64,000 nucleotides of DNA from Ectopseudomonas composti. GTDB lineage: Bacteria > Pseudomonadota > Gammaproteobacteria > Pseudomonadales > Pseudomonadaceae. The notes under the pieces were generated by a model. That model made no database searches, was not told where the DNA came from, and saw nothing but the letters and a program-made list of their open reading frames with translations. Every line of letters begins with the position of its first letter. Within the stretch, counting starts at the first letter, position 1. The stretch is from the NCBI RefSeq assembly GCF_900115475.1, contig NZ_FOWP01000013.1, positions 62,001-126,000 on the forward strand, written 5' to 3'. A program made the translations under genes and the position numbers. This document shows, piece after piece, positions 29,498-38,060 of this stretch.

Positions 29498-31057
29498 CTA
29501 CGCCGGATAGCCGGTGATCTTGCGAATGCGCTGGTACAGCGGTTTGAGCTGGCGATACATGCGCTGATAGACCTGCCCGTAGAGCTGCTCGTAGGTGCGC
29601 TGCGCCGCCGGGTCGGGCTGGAAAACCTGGCCGACACGAGTCATCGCGGCGATGGCGGCCGGGTAATCGGCGTGCAACCCCAGGCCCACGGCACAATTGA
29701 TCGCAGCCCCCAGGCCGCTGGTCTCGTACATGTGCGGACGTTCGGCCGGCAAACCAAAAATGTCCGCCGTCAGCTGCATCGCCGCGTCGCTCTGCGAACC
29801 ACCGCCGGAAACGCGCAGGCGCTCGATACGGGTGCCGGAGCGTTTCTCGATACGTTCCTTACCCTGGCGCAGGGCATAGGCCAACCCCTCGAGGATCGCG
29901 CGGTAGAGGTGCGCGCGGGTATGCACATCGCCAAAACCGATGATCGAGCCCTTGGCCTCCAACCCCGGCTCGCGAATGCCCGGCGTCCAGTACGGCTGCA
30001 GCATCAAACCCATGGAGCCCGGCGGCACGGCGTTGACCAGTTCGTCGAACAGCGCCTCGGGCGGCACACCGAGTGCCTCGGCACGCTGCATCTCGCGCAG
30101 GCCGAACTCACGCTTAAACCAGCTGACCATCCAGAAGCCGCGATAGATCATCACCTCGGTGTTGAAGTGATCCGGCAATGCTGCCGGATAGGGCGGGATC
30201 AGCGGGATGGTTTCCAGATAACGGCTGCGTGTGGTGTTGATGGTGGCCGTGGTGCCGTACGAGAGGCACGCCGTGCCGGGCTCCAGCGCACCGGAGCCCA
30301 GCACCTCGCAGGCCTTGTCGGCGCCAGCAGCAATCAGCGGCAGGCCTTCCGGAATACCGGTATGGCGGCTGGCGGAGGCCGTGATATGGCCCAGTCGCTC
30401 GCCCGGCTTGAACAGTTCGGGCAGTTGCTCACGGCGTACCTTCAGCGCCTGCCACTTCCAGTCGCCGGGCGCGGCCCAGCGCAGGCGTTTGTAGTCGAAC
30501 GGCAGATAGGCCACGCAACTGCTGGTGGAATCGACGAAGCGGCCGCACAGGCGATGGGTGAGAAACCCCGAAAGCAACAGCACCTTGTGCGTGCGTGCCG
30601 CAATGTCCGGCTGATGCTGGGCGACCCAGTTGACCTCGGCCTGGCCACGAAAATGATCGACCGCCTCTTCGGCGCGCACCAGCTTGAACAGCCAGCCCCA
30701 CAGGCCCTTGATCCGCCCGGCCACCTCGGCACGACGCTGATCGAGCCAGAGAATCGCCGGGCGCAGGGGCGTGCCCTGCTCGTCAACATGAATGATGCTG
30801 CCGCGCTGGGTGGTGACGGCGACGCCGCGGATCAGGCTGCGGTCGATATCCACTTGCTGCCAGAGCAGGCGGCAGGCCTCACCGAGGCTGGCCCAGTAGT
30901 ATTCAGGGTCCTGCTCGGCCCAGCCCGGCTGGCTGGAGAAATAGGGGTCGAGCTCGACCTTGCCCTTGGCGAGCAGATTGCCATTGGTATCGAACAGCAG
31001 CGCCCGCACGCTTTGGGTGCCGTTGTCGATGCTCAGCAGGTAGCTTGGTTCGCTCAA
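29498..31057 (-). CDS. FGGY-family carbohydrate kinase
   Basis: A 519-residue two-domain sugar kinase. The N-terminal phosphate motif is YLLSIDNGTQSVRALLFD, and the C-terminal FGGY domain has LRVSGGGSQSDAAMQ with TSGLGAAI. The start is a TTG at 31057 with AGAGG 7 bp upstream; reading further up would translate the REP pair at 31091-31158. It resembles xylulose or glycerol kinases without matching one closely. It is the last gene of an operon with the GlpD-like and ADPS-like genes (PA3024-PA3026 order), so a three-carbon or ketose substrate linked to glycerol phosphate is plausible. Confidence 0.88.
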   Translation of the reverse strand: MSEPSYLLSIDNGTQSVRALLFDTNGNLLAKGKVELDPYFSSQPGWAEQDPEYYWASLGEACRLLWQQVDIDRSLIRGVAVTTQRGSIIHVDEQGTPLRPAILWLDQRRAEVAGRIKGLWGWLFKLVRAEEAVDHFRGQAEVNWVAQHQPDIAARTHKVLLLSGFLTHRLCGRFVDSTSSCVAYLPFDYKRLRWAAPGDWKWQALKVRREQLPELFKPGERLGHITASASRHTGIPEGLPLIAAGADKACEVLGSGALEPGTACLSYGTTATINTTRSRYLETIPLIPPYPAALPDHFNTEVMIYRGFWMVSWFKREFGLREMQRAEALGVPPEALFDELVNAVPPGSMGLMLQPYWTPGIREPGLEAKGSIIGFGDVHTRAHLYRAILEGLAYALRQGKERIEKRSGTRIERLRVSGGGSQSDAAMQLTADIFGLPAERPHMYETSGLGAAINCAVGLGLHADYPAAIAAMTRVGQVFQPDPAAQRTYEQLYGQVYQRMYRQLKPLYQRIRKITGYPA

Positions 31058-31090
31058 GGTGTGACCTCTGCTTGGTATGCACGGTATTGC

Positions 31091-31158
31091 TGTAGGAGCG
31101 AGCTCTGCTCGCGAACGGGGATGGCGCAAAAGCTTCGCGAGCAGAGCTCGCTCCTACG
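31091..31158. repeat. BIME: inverted REP pair (GGAGCGAGCTCTGCTCGCGAA)
   Basis: TGTAGGAGCGAGCTCTGCTC (31091-31110, then GCGAA) is repeated in inverse at 31134-31158. Each half has its own inner palindrome. This is a well-known Pseudomonas REP family, here placed inside an operon between the GlpD-like and FGGY kinase genes, where it could affect mRNA stability. Confidence 0.9.
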
Positions 31159-31178
31159 GAAAGTCGGCAGCGCCATCA

Positions 31179-32756
31179 TTAAGTCTCTGGCAGGCTGTAA
31201 CAGCGCCGCCATAACGCCAGGTAATCCAACTCCTCCTGCTGCCAGCGCGCATCACTCCAACCCAGTCGTGACTGACACAGCGTGCGGATACGCGGCAGCT
31301 CGGCGTGCCCGCCGCCCGCCAGCAACAGGCCCAGGCGCGTGCGCCGCAGTAACAGGTCGTCCAGGTGCAGCACCAGCTCGCCTTCGGCAGCCCAGGCCAG
31401 TTCGGCCCACAAGGTGGCGGTGCCAGCGACGCAGTCAGCGCCGATTTTCTCGATCAACCGCAGCACATCCTTCAGTTGCCGACCATGACGACCAAGCAGC
31501 CGGCGTTGCTGCGCCAGGCTCAGGTACGGCATGGCCGGCGGCGTGCAGGCACGGAATACGGCGCAGCCACGATCATCCACCGGCTTGCCGACGAACCCGG
31601 CACAGGCACGCAGCACCTCCAGCGCCAGCAGGCGGAAGGTGGTCAACTTGCCGCCAGCCAGGGTCACGCTGCCCGGTTCGCCCCACAGCGCATGCTCGCG
31701 CTTCTCGTCCGAGGGTTTCAGCCCCACGCGGCCGTCGCCCACCACCGGGCGCACGCCCGCCCAGGTCGACAGCACGTCAGCGCGACTCACCTGCGCAGTG
31801 GGAAATTGCTGGGCACAAGCGGCCAACAGGTAATCGACCTCCTCAGCGCTGATGGCGGCTTCACGATCCAGCGCCTCAGCATGATCCAGATCGGTGGTGC
31901 CGATCACCGTCGCGCCTTCCCAGGGGAAGACGAATACCGGTCGCCCATCGGCGACATGCATGAAACTGAAGGCATGCGCCACCGGCAGGCGCCAGCTCGG
32001 CAGCAGCAAGTGACTGCCACGCAACGGACGGATACAGCCATTGCCTGGCTGGCGCAGGCGATCAGCCCAGGCCCCGGTGGCTTGCGCCACGGCGCGGCTG
32101 CGCAGGCGATACCGCTCGCCCGTTTCCACATCCTCGGCGAGCACACCGACCACCTGCCCCGCCTCGCGCAACAACTCGACCACGCGCATGCCATTGAGCG
32201 CCTCGCCGCCTTCGGCACGCGCTTCGCCCAGCACGCGCTGCACCAGGCGGGCATCGTCGGTTACCGCATCGAAGAAGCGCGTGCCACCGATCAGGCCGTC
32301 CTCGCGGATGCCTGGCGCCAAGTAACGCAGTTGCTGCAGCGGGTAGAACAGGTGATTGCGCTTGCCGGCCAGCGCGTCGTAGAGGCTGAGCAGGCCGCCA
32401 AATACCTTCGGCCCAGGAAAACCACCGCGGTAGTGCGGCATGACGAAGCTCAACGGCTCCACCAACCCTGGCGCCTCGCCGAGCAGGCGTTGGCGCTCGC
32501 GCACCGAGTCGCGGGTCAGCCCCAACTGGCCCTTGGCGACGTAACGCAGGCCACCGTGCACCATTTTCGACGAGCGGCTGGAGGTGCCCCAGGCGAAGTC
32601 GCGCTGCTCCAGCAGCAGGCAGCGCCAGCCGCGCCGTGCGGCCTCACGCAGGATGCCAGCGCCGCAGATGCCGCCGCCGATCACCAGCAGATCCCAGTCG
32701 CGCGCGGCCAGCTCAGGCAGGGCGCGCGTGCGCCAGGTAGCGTTCCAGAGTTCCAT
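31179..32756 (-). CDS. GlpD-like FAD-dependent glycerol-3-phosphate dehydrogenase
   Basis: The 525-residue flavoprotein has an N-terminal FAD fold (LLVIGGGICGAGILREAARR, about 24-43), the GlpD-type segment SSRSSKMVHGGLRYV, and a C-terminal helical cap domain. Homologues oxidise glycerol-3-phosphate to dihydroxyacetone phosphate at the membrane and pass electrons to quinone. The ADPS-like gene ends 2 bp upstream, so the two are tightly coupled. The genome probably has a separate GlpD, so a related substrate is possible. Confidence 0.9.
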   Translation of the reverse strand: MELWNATWRTRALPELAARDWDLLVIGGGICGAGILREAARRGWRCLLLEQRDFAWGTSSRSSKMVHGGLRYVAKGQLGLTRDSVRERQRLLGEAPGLVEPLSFVMPHYRGGFPGPKVFGGLLSLYDALAGKRNHLFYPLQQLRYLAPGIREDGLIGGTRFFDAVTDDARLVQRVLGEARAEGGEALNGMRVVELLREAGQVVGVLAEDVETGERYRLRSRAVAQATGAWADRLRQPGNGCIRPLRGSHLLLPSWRLPVAHAFSFMHVADGRPVFVFPWEGATVIGTTDLDHAEALDREAAISAEEVDYLLAACAQQFPTAQVSRADVLSTWAGVRPVVGDGRVGLKPSDEKREHALWGEPGSVTLAGGKLTTFRLLALEVLRACAGFVGKPVDDRGCAVFRACTPPAMPYLSLAQQRRLLGRHGRQLKDVLRLIEKIGADCVAGTATLWAELAWAAEGELVLHLDDLLLRRTRLGLLLAGGGHAELPRIRTLCQSRLGWSDARWQQEELDYLALWRRCYSLPET

Positions 32757-32758
32757 GC

Positions 32759-34354
32759 TCAGTCCTGCAGCAACACGCCAGGCGCCAGGCGCTGGTCGGG
32801 GTCGAAATGCGTGGCCAGGCTGCGCAGCGTAGCCATGCCCAGCTCGCCCTTCTCTGCTGCCAGGTATGGCGCGTGATCGCGACCAACGCCGTGCTGATGA
32901 CTGATGGTGCCGCGGTTCTCGGCGATGGTGCGGCTGGCTGCCGCCTTGAGCCGCTGCCAGCGCGCCATGGCGGCAGCGTAGTCGCTGCCGGGGCGGAACA
33001 CGTAGGTGGTATAGATGCTCGAACCTTCGCCGTAGACGTGCGACAGGTGGGTGAAAACGTGCACCCGCTCGCCGTCGTCGGCCAGTTCATCACGCAGGCT
33101 GGCTTCGACCTTGTTCAGCAGGTTGTCGACGTTCGACCAGTCGGTAGCGGTTTCCAGGGTGTCCACCAGGTAGCCGCGCTCCCACAGGCCATGACGCAGG
33201 TAGGGGAAGCGGAAGCGGTTCTGTTCCCACTTCTTGCCCAGCAAGGTGCCGGTGAACACGCCGCCAAAGCCTTTCAGCAAGCGCCGTGCCTGTTTCAGCG
33301 AGGCAGCGTTCTGCACCCGGCTGCCGGTGACGCCGAAAGTCAGCATGCACTTGCCGTCACGGGCGCCGCGCAGGGCCAGGTATTTTTCCAGCAGCGCGAT
33401 CTGCTGCGGGTGACCGGCCAGGGCCAGTTGGGTACGAGTTTCGATGGCGTTGGACAGGCGCAGCATGGACAGCGGCACGCGCGCCTGGACCAGGCTGCGA
33501 ATGGCGCTCAGCGCCTGCTGCCAGTTGGGCAGGAACACCGCGTAGAAACGCTCCTGTTCGGCCAGGCGACTGATGCGCACACGCACCTCGGAGATCACCC
33601 CGAAGCGCCCTTCCGAGCCCATCACCAGCTCGCGCAGATCGGGCCCAGCGGCCGAGGCCGGGAAGGTGGGAATCTCCAGGGTGCCGGCGAAAGTTTCCAG
33701 CTTGCCGCCGGCGAACAGTTGCTCGATGCGCCCGTAGCGTAGCGACTGCTGGCCGCTGGAGCGGCTGGCGACCCAGCCGCCGAGCGTCGACAGCTCCCAG
33801 GACTGCGGGAAATGCCCCAGGGTGTAACCACGCGCGCGCAGTTGGCTTTCCACCTGCGGGCCGTTGGCGCCGGGGCCGAAGGTGGCGATCAGGCTATCTT
33901 CGTCGACATCCAGCAGGCGCGTCATGCGTTCCAGCGACAGGGTCAACACCGGGCGCTGGCCGGCCTGCGGGTTGATGTGGCCGGCCACCGAGGTACCGCC
34001 GCCGTAGGGAATCAGGGTCACGTCATGCTGCTGCGCCCAGGCCAGCACATCACGAATTTGCTCGGCGCTTTCCGGGCAGGCCACGCCATCGGGAAACAGG
34101 CCGAACTCACCGGAGCGCATCGCCAGCCAGTCCGGCAGGCTCTGGCCACGGGCGTGGCGCACGCGCACTTCGGCGTCCTGACAGATCAGTGGATGCGGCG
34201 CCAGACGCGACGCCGGCACGCGCGCCAGCACATCCTGCAGGCTGGCGTCGGCCAAACGCTGACCCGACCCGACCAGCTCGGCGAGAAAGGCCTCGCCATG
34301 GGCCGGCAGTTCCACTTCGGTCGTCTCGTCACCCCATCCGTTCCAGCGTCGCAT
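32759..34354 (-). CDS. FAD-linked oxidase resembling alkyl-DHAP synthase
   Basis: A 531-residue member of the VAO flavoprotein family. The N-terminus MRRWNGWGDE recalls the RWNGWG start of eukaryotic alkyldihydroxyacetonephosphate synthase, the FAD loop is PYGGGTSVAGHI, and the C-terminus has ISHQHGVGRDHAPYL, close to the SHHHGVG motif of that enzyme. Alkyl-DHAP synthase swaps the acyl group of acyl-DHAP for a fatty alcohol in ether-lipid synthesis. Bacterial homologues are poorly known and could be hydroxy-acid dehydrogenases instead. It is first in an operon with a GlpD-like enzyme and an FGGY kinase; an AraC regulator is divergent. Confidence 0.85.
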   Translation of the reverse strand: MRRWNGWGDETTEVELPAHGEAFLAELVGSGQRLADASLQDVLARVPASRLAPHPLICQDAEVRVRHARGQSLPDWLAMRSGEFGLFPDGVACPESAEQIRDVLAWAQQHDVTLIPYGGGTSVAGHINPQAGQRPVLTLSLERMTRLLDVDEDSLIATFGPGANGPQVESQLRARGYTLGHFPQSWELSTLGGWVASRSSGQQSLRYGRIEQLFAGGKLETFAGTLEIPTFPASAAGPDLRELVMGSEGRFGVISEVRVRISRLAEQERFYAVFLPNWQQALSAIRSLVQARVPLSMLRLSNAIETRTQLALAGHPQQIALLEKYLALRGARDGKCMLTFGVTGSRVQNAASLKQARRLLKGFGGVFTGTLLGKKWEQNRFRFPYLRHGLWERGYLVDTLETATDWSNVDNLLNKVEASLRDELADDGERVHVFTHLSHVYGEGSSIYTTYVFRPGSDYAAAMARWQRLKAAASRTIAENRGTISHQHGVGRDHAPYLAAEKGELGMATLRSLATHFDPDQRLAPGVLLQD

Positions 34355-34480
34355 CGCATCCCCCCATTCCGATCAGCACTTATGGCTGCCTATACTAGCC
34401 AGCCGCCGATTTCCGTCACTGTCGAATCGGGACAGGCTATATCGCCAATCAAGACAGGCATCGCAGAACAAGAAGAATCC

Positions 34481-35515
34481 ATGGAAAACCTCGGCTATAC
34501 CTCGGTTCCCGCCCTGCTCAAATACCTGCGTCAGGCCGAACAACTCGGCCTGGACGTCGACCGCGTCCTGGCCGCTGCCGGCATAGACGCACAGGACCTG
34601 GCCGACAATGGCAAGCGCATGCCCAGCGAGGTGCATGAGCGCCTGCTGGCGCATCTGCTGGAGGTTTCCGGTGACCCGCTGTTCGGCCTGCATGCGGCGC
34701 GTTTCGTGCAGCCCGGCTCGTGGAGCGTGCTCGGCTACATCGCCATGAACTGCGCCACCCTGGGCGAGGCCATGGGCCGCATCGTGCCCTACGAGAAACT
34801 GGTGGGCGACATGGGCACCAGCCGTATCGAGGCGGCGGAGGATCACGTGCGGCTGATCTGGAGCTGCCGTCACCAGGCGCCGGACGTGCGCCGCCACATG
34901 GTGGAGAACGTGCTCGCCTCCTGGCTGGTGTACGCCCGCTGGATCGCCGACTCCGAACATTCGCCGCGCGAGGTCTGGTTCGAACACGCGCAACCGGCCA
35001 CCACTGACCTCGCCGAATACCGGCAGCTGTTCGGCTGCCCGGTGCTGTTCGAACAACCCTGCAATGCCCTGCTGGTGCCGCTGGACTACCTTGGCGTACC
35101 GCTGCGCCAGGCCGATGCCAACCTGCTGCGCACGCTTGAGGAACATGCCCTGACCCTGATGGCCGGGCTGGACGACGACGAGCCGCTGCCACGCCGGGTG
35201 AAAAACGCCCTGCGCCTACTGCTCAAGGACGGCCTGCCGCGCAAGGAACGGGTGGCAGAGAAGTTCGACATGACCGTGCGCACCCTGCAGCGCCACCTGC
35301 AGCAGGCCGGCACCAGCTACCAGCAGATCCTCGACGAGCTGCGCCAGGAGCTGGCCGAGCACTACCTGTTGCGCAGCGACCTGGCGATCCAGGACATCGC
35401 CTGCTACCTGGGTTTTACCGAGTCACGCTCGTTCCACCGCAGTTTCAAGAGCTGGACCGGGCAGACGCCGGGCGAATTTCGCGAGAGCCGGCGCCGGGAC
35501 AATCCGCTGGGCTAG
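34481..35515 (+). CDS. AraC-family transcriptional regulator
   Basis: A 344-residue regulator with an N-terminal arabinose-binding-like domain of the DUF4394/OruR type (YTSVPALLKYLRQAEQLGLD) and a C-terminal AraC/XylS double helix-turn-helix (VAEKFDMTVRTLQRHLQQ, then IACYLGFTESRSFHRSFKSW). The ATG at 34481 gives the usual start MENLGYTSVPALL. It is divergent from the ADPS/GlpD/FGGY operon across a 126-bp gap (PA3027 position) and is the likely regulator of it. The stop overlaps the end of the convergent doxX gene by 4 bp. Confidence 0.92.
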   Translation: MENLGYTSVPALLKYLRQAEQLGLDVDRVLAAAGIDAQDLADNGKRMPSEVHERLLAHLLEVSGDPLFGLHAARFVQPGSWSVLGYIAMNCATLGEAMGRIVPYEKLVGDMGTSRIEAAEDHVRLIWSCRHQAPDVRRHMVENVLASWLVYARWIADSEHSPREVWFEHAQPATTDLAEYRQLFGCPVLFEQPCNALLVPLDYLGVPLRQADANLLRTLEEHALTLMAGLDDDEPLPRRVKNALRLLLKDGLPRKERVAEKFDMTVRTLQRHLQQAGTSYQQILDELRQELAEHYLLRSDLAIQDIACYLGFTESRSFHRSFKSWTGQTPGEFRESRRRDNPLG

Positions 35516-36111
35516 CGCGAAACCCTGAAGCGTCGCGCCAGCCAGTAGTCGATGCTCAACCAACGCCCTGCCCCGCTGAAGAACAACGCCACCAACATCA
35601 CCAGGTAGGTGGCGGCGAACTCGATACCGTTGTTCAGCACCACGAACTTGCCACTACCGGTCAGCCAGTCGTAATTGCCGTGCTCGCGCAGAATGCCACG
35701 CGCTCGTTCGAGCTTCTCCGCCGCAGCCAGCACACGCTCGTTGGCAAAGGGCGCCGACGGGTCGGCAATCGCCTGCCAGCCATAGGGCCAGTGCACAGTG
35801 AAGATCGCCACCAGCATGGTGACGATCAGCGGAATGCTGATCCAGCGAACGGCAAAGCCGAACAGCAGCAGGATGGCGCCACCGGCCTCGGTCAGCGCCG
35901 CCGCCCAGGCCAGCAGTTCGGGGAACGGTAGGCCAAGGCCCCAGTCGGGGTTACCGAACCAGGCGGCAGTGGCATCGATATCGGAAAGCTTCTGCATACC
36001 GGCCATCCAGAACACCGGTACCAGATACAGACGCAGCAATAGCGGACCGATGAAGTCCAAGCGTCGAGAGGCCTCCAGCGCATCCTGAAGACGATTGAGC
36101 AGAGTGATCAT
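35512..36111 (-). CDS. DoxX-family membrane protein of the RiPP operon (HvfX/BufD-like)
   Basis: A 199-residue DoxX protein with four hydrophobic helices (IGPLLLRLYLVPVFWMAG; LLAWAAALTEAGGAILLLFG; ISIPLIVTMLVAIFTV; FAATYLVMLVALFFSG). It is the last gene of the hvf/buf-type operon and its ATG overlaps the stop of the DUF2063 gene by 4 bp, which implies translational coupling. In such loci the DoxX protein is a conserved accessory, perhaps in redox or export steps; its exact job is unknown. Confidence 0.9.
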   Translation of the reverse strand: MITLLNRLQDALEASRRLDFIGPLLLRLYLVPVFWMAGMQKLSDIDATAAWFGNPDWGLGLPFPELLAWAAALTEAGGAILLLFGFAVRWISIPLIVTMLVAIFTVHWPYGWQAIADPSAPFANERVLAAAEKLERARGILREHGNYDWLTGSGKFVVLNNGIEFAATYLVMLVALFFSGAGRWLSIDYWLARRFRVSR

Positions 36112-36827
36112 GATAGTGACTCCTCGGAGTACGCAAACCAGATATCGCGCGCCTGCCAGTCATCCAGCAGCGCGTGGGCGTTGTCGAAATAGGTGCGATC
36201 AGCGGCCAGGCCATGCGCTGCGGCCAGCTCCAGTTGAGCCTGTACAGGCGGCTCGCCGGCTTGCAGGCGCAGCGCCAGCTGATAGGCGAACGGCGTCAGC
36301 TGCATGAAGCGCACCTGATCCTGCGCATCGCGCCAGACCAGCAAGCAGGTCGGCTCTGGTGGCGGCTGCGTGGGGCAGTGATCGACACCGATCATCTGCA
36401 CCGGCCAGCAATAGGCCAAGGGCCAGGCCAACGGCGACCAGCCGCGCTCGGGCAACTGCGCGTCGCTGACATCCAGCGCCAGCTCGACCCATTCGTAATG
36501 CGCCAGCTCCAGCATGAACGCAGGGTCGTCAGGCTCGGCGCGGTAGCCCTGCTGCAGCCAGGCGATGAACTCCTGGCTGATCTCGAGAAAGTACGGCGTG
36601 CTCGCCCGATGCTCGGCGAAGAACACGCGCAGCAGCCGCTGCCAGCGCTCGGCCCCGAGAACCCCGCGCAGCACCGGAAAGGCGCCGCCAACCAGGCTGG
36701 CGACGTTGTTGAAGAACAGCTCTTCGTAGATCGCCATGCGCTCACTGGTGATACCCGACAACAGCGGCTGCGCCTCAGGCTGACGAATACGTGCAGCGAA
36801 GTCGCGCTGCTGCTCGATGCCGCTCAT
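36108..36827 (-). CDS. DUF2063 protein, MNIO partner (HvfC/BufC-like)
   Basis: A 239-residue protein with the DUF2063 N-terminal domain (QRDFAARIRQ, IYEELFFNNVASLVGGAFPVLRG, YFLEISQEFIAWL). In RiPP systems of this type it recognises the precursor leader and partners the DUF692 iron enzyme. The start at ATG 36827 overlaps the end of the DUF692 gene by 4 bp (ATGA); an in-frame upstream ATG at 36983 would run deep into that gene and is rejected. Confidence 0.92.
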   Translation of the reverse strand: MSGIEQQRDFAARIRQPEAQPLLSGITSERMAIYEELFFNNVASLVGGAFPVLRGVLGAERWQRLLRVFFAEHRASTPYFLEISQEFIAWLQQGYRAEPDDPAFMLELAHYEWVELALDVSDAQLPERGWSPLAWPLAYCWPVQMIGVDHCPTQPPPEPTCLLVWRDAQDQVRFMQLTPFAYQLALRLQAGEPPVQAQLELAAAHGLAADRTYFDNAHALLDDWQARDIWFAYSEESLS

Positions 36828-37666
36828 GTGCCGTACCTGCTCAGCGGTTGCACGGCCTGTTGCAGGCTGCGGATGTGCGCCAGCTCGGCATACAGCTCGG
36901 CCAGCGGCGGGAAGTTGAAATCGCGCTCCAGCAGCGTTGGGCGCACGCCATGCTGCGCGTAAGCGCTGCTCAGCAGTGCCCACACCGGGTCGATGACAGG
37001 CGCACCGTGGGTGTCGATCTTCAGGTCTGCCGCCTGATCGTAATGACCGGCGACGTGCAAATAGGCGATGCGCTCACTGGGCATCGCGGCGATGTAGGCC
37101 TCGGCATCGAAGCCGAAGTTCAGGCTGTTGACGTAGACGTTGTTGACGTCCAGCAACAACTGGCAGTCGGCACGCTCCAGCACGGCGCGAACGAAATCCG
37201 CCTCGTCCAGCTCGCCGGGCAGGCGCGCGTAGGCCGAGACGTTCTCGATGATCAGCGGCCGCTCCAGCACCTCCTGCACGATGCGCACGCGCTCGGCGAT
37301 GCGCAACACCGACTTTTCGGAAAACGGCAGCGGCATCAGGTCATACAGCTGGCCATCGTCGGCGCAGGCCGACAGGTGTTCGCTGTAGGCCAGCACGCCA
37401 TGCGCGTCGAGAAAGCCCTTGATGGCGTGCAGCAACTCCAGATTCAGCGGCGCGAAGCCGCCGAGGTTGAGGGACAGACCATGGCACAGCATCGGCCGGC
37501 GTTCGCTCAGGGCGCGCAACTGCTTGCCCAGGCGGCCACCGACACCGATCCAGTTCTCCGGCGCCACTTCGAGAAAGTCGGCGCCGCTGGCCTCATCACC
37601 GATCAACTCGGCGAGCAGCCCGCGACGCAGGCCAAGGCCGGCGCCGGTGAGGTTTGCGAGTTGCAT
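36824..37666 (-). CDS. DUF692 multinuclear iron oxygenase (HvfB/BufB-like RiPP maturase)
   Basis: A 280-residue TIM-barrel enzyme of the MNIO/DUF692 family. Candidate iron ligands are His62 (LCHGLSLNLGG), the His/Glu of YSEHLSA, the Glu of IIENVSAY, the Asp of LLLDVNNVYVN, and the His of YLHVAGH and IDTHG. MNIOs rebuild Cys residues in precursor peptides; in HvfB they turn Cys into oxazolone/thioamide pairs, in other bufferins into thiooxazoles. The start at 37666 gives MQLANLTGAGLGLR. It lies 20 bp downstream of a Cys-rich precursor gene, so the substrate is evident. Confidence 0.95.
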   Translation of the reverse strand: MQLANLTGAGLGLRRGLLAELIGDEASGADFLEVAPENWIGVGGRLGKQLRALSERRPMLCHGLSLNLGGFAPLNLELLHAIKGFLDAHGVLAYSEHLSACADDGQLYDLMPLPFSEKSVLRIAERVRIVQEVLERPLIIENVSAYARLPGELDEADFVRAVLERADCQLLLDVNNVYVNSLNFGFDAEAYIAAMPSERIAYLHVAGHYDQAADLKIDTHGAPVIDPVWALLSSAYAQHGVRPTLLERDFNFPPLAELYAELAHIRSLQQAVQPLSRYGT

Positions 37667-37686
37667 GATCCGTCCTCCCCTCGCCC

Positions 37687-37980
37687 TTACTCGCTCTTCT
37701 CGCCGCCGCACTTGCCTTCGCCGCATTTACCCTCGGCGTCGGCCTTCTTCTCGGTACCACACTTGCCCTCACCGCACTTGCCTTCCTTGTCGGCTTTCAT
37801 CTCGCCACCGCATTTGCCTTCACCACAGGAACCTTCCTGCGCCTTCTCGGCAGCAGCCAGGCTGTAGCCGCTGGCCAGCTCCTGCGCAGCGAAGGGGTTG
37901 CTCGCGGCGTGGGCAGTGAACGCCATGGAAGTCAGCAGCGCGGCGCCCAGGGTGGCAGTCAGGGTATTGAGTTGTTTCAT
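37687..37980 (-). CDS. Cys-rich RiPP precursor (HvfA/bufferin-type metallophore)
   Basis: A 97-residue secreted peptide. The signal peptide (1-25, LGAALLTSMAFTAHA) is followed by a spacer and three evenly spaced CGEGKCG units (residues 52-58, 69-75 and 86-92; period 17), six Cys in all, with Lys/Glu-rich linkers. The EGKCG motif is that of HvfA-type precursors, whose Cys residues are modified by the MNIO partner and bind copper. The start at 37980 has a leader typical of the family; a longer frame upstream is not coding. Its promoter is of ECF type (38036-38060). Confidence 0.92.
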   Translation of the reverse strand: MKQLNTLTATLGAALLTSMAFTAHAASNPFAAQELASGYSLAAAEKAQEGSCGEGKCGGEMKADKEGKCGEGKCGTEKKADAEGKCGEGKCGGEKSE

Positions 37981-38035
37981 GGCATCTCTCCATCGGTTTC
38001 GAATGCGGGGCCAGGTTGGCGCCCTCGCAGCAATG

Positions 38036-38060
38036 GACGAGGCAGGGATGCGGGCGTTAC
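38036..38060 (-). promoter_or_regulatory. ECF-sigma promoter of the hvfA/bufA operon
   Basis: On the minus strand GTAAC (38060-38056) is followed by a 16-bp spacer and CGTC (38039-38036). GTAAC-N16-CGTC is a common ECF-sigma promoter form. The start would lie near 38030, giving a leader of about 50 nt before the precursor gene. The rest of the gap (38061-38400) shows scattered REP-like pieces (CCGGATGAAATCCGG near 38083-38097) and no gene. Confidence 0.6.

Noticed and set aside
31058..31129. Upstream ATG start for the FGGY kinase
   Set aside because: The extra 24 residues would be coded by the inverted REP pair; the TTG at 31057 has a good ribosome site and gives the family N-terminus.
29672..31852. 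Open frame of 726 codons on the plus strand
   Set aside because: It crosses the antisense of the FGGY kinase, the REP pair and the GlpD-like gene; no coherent protein.
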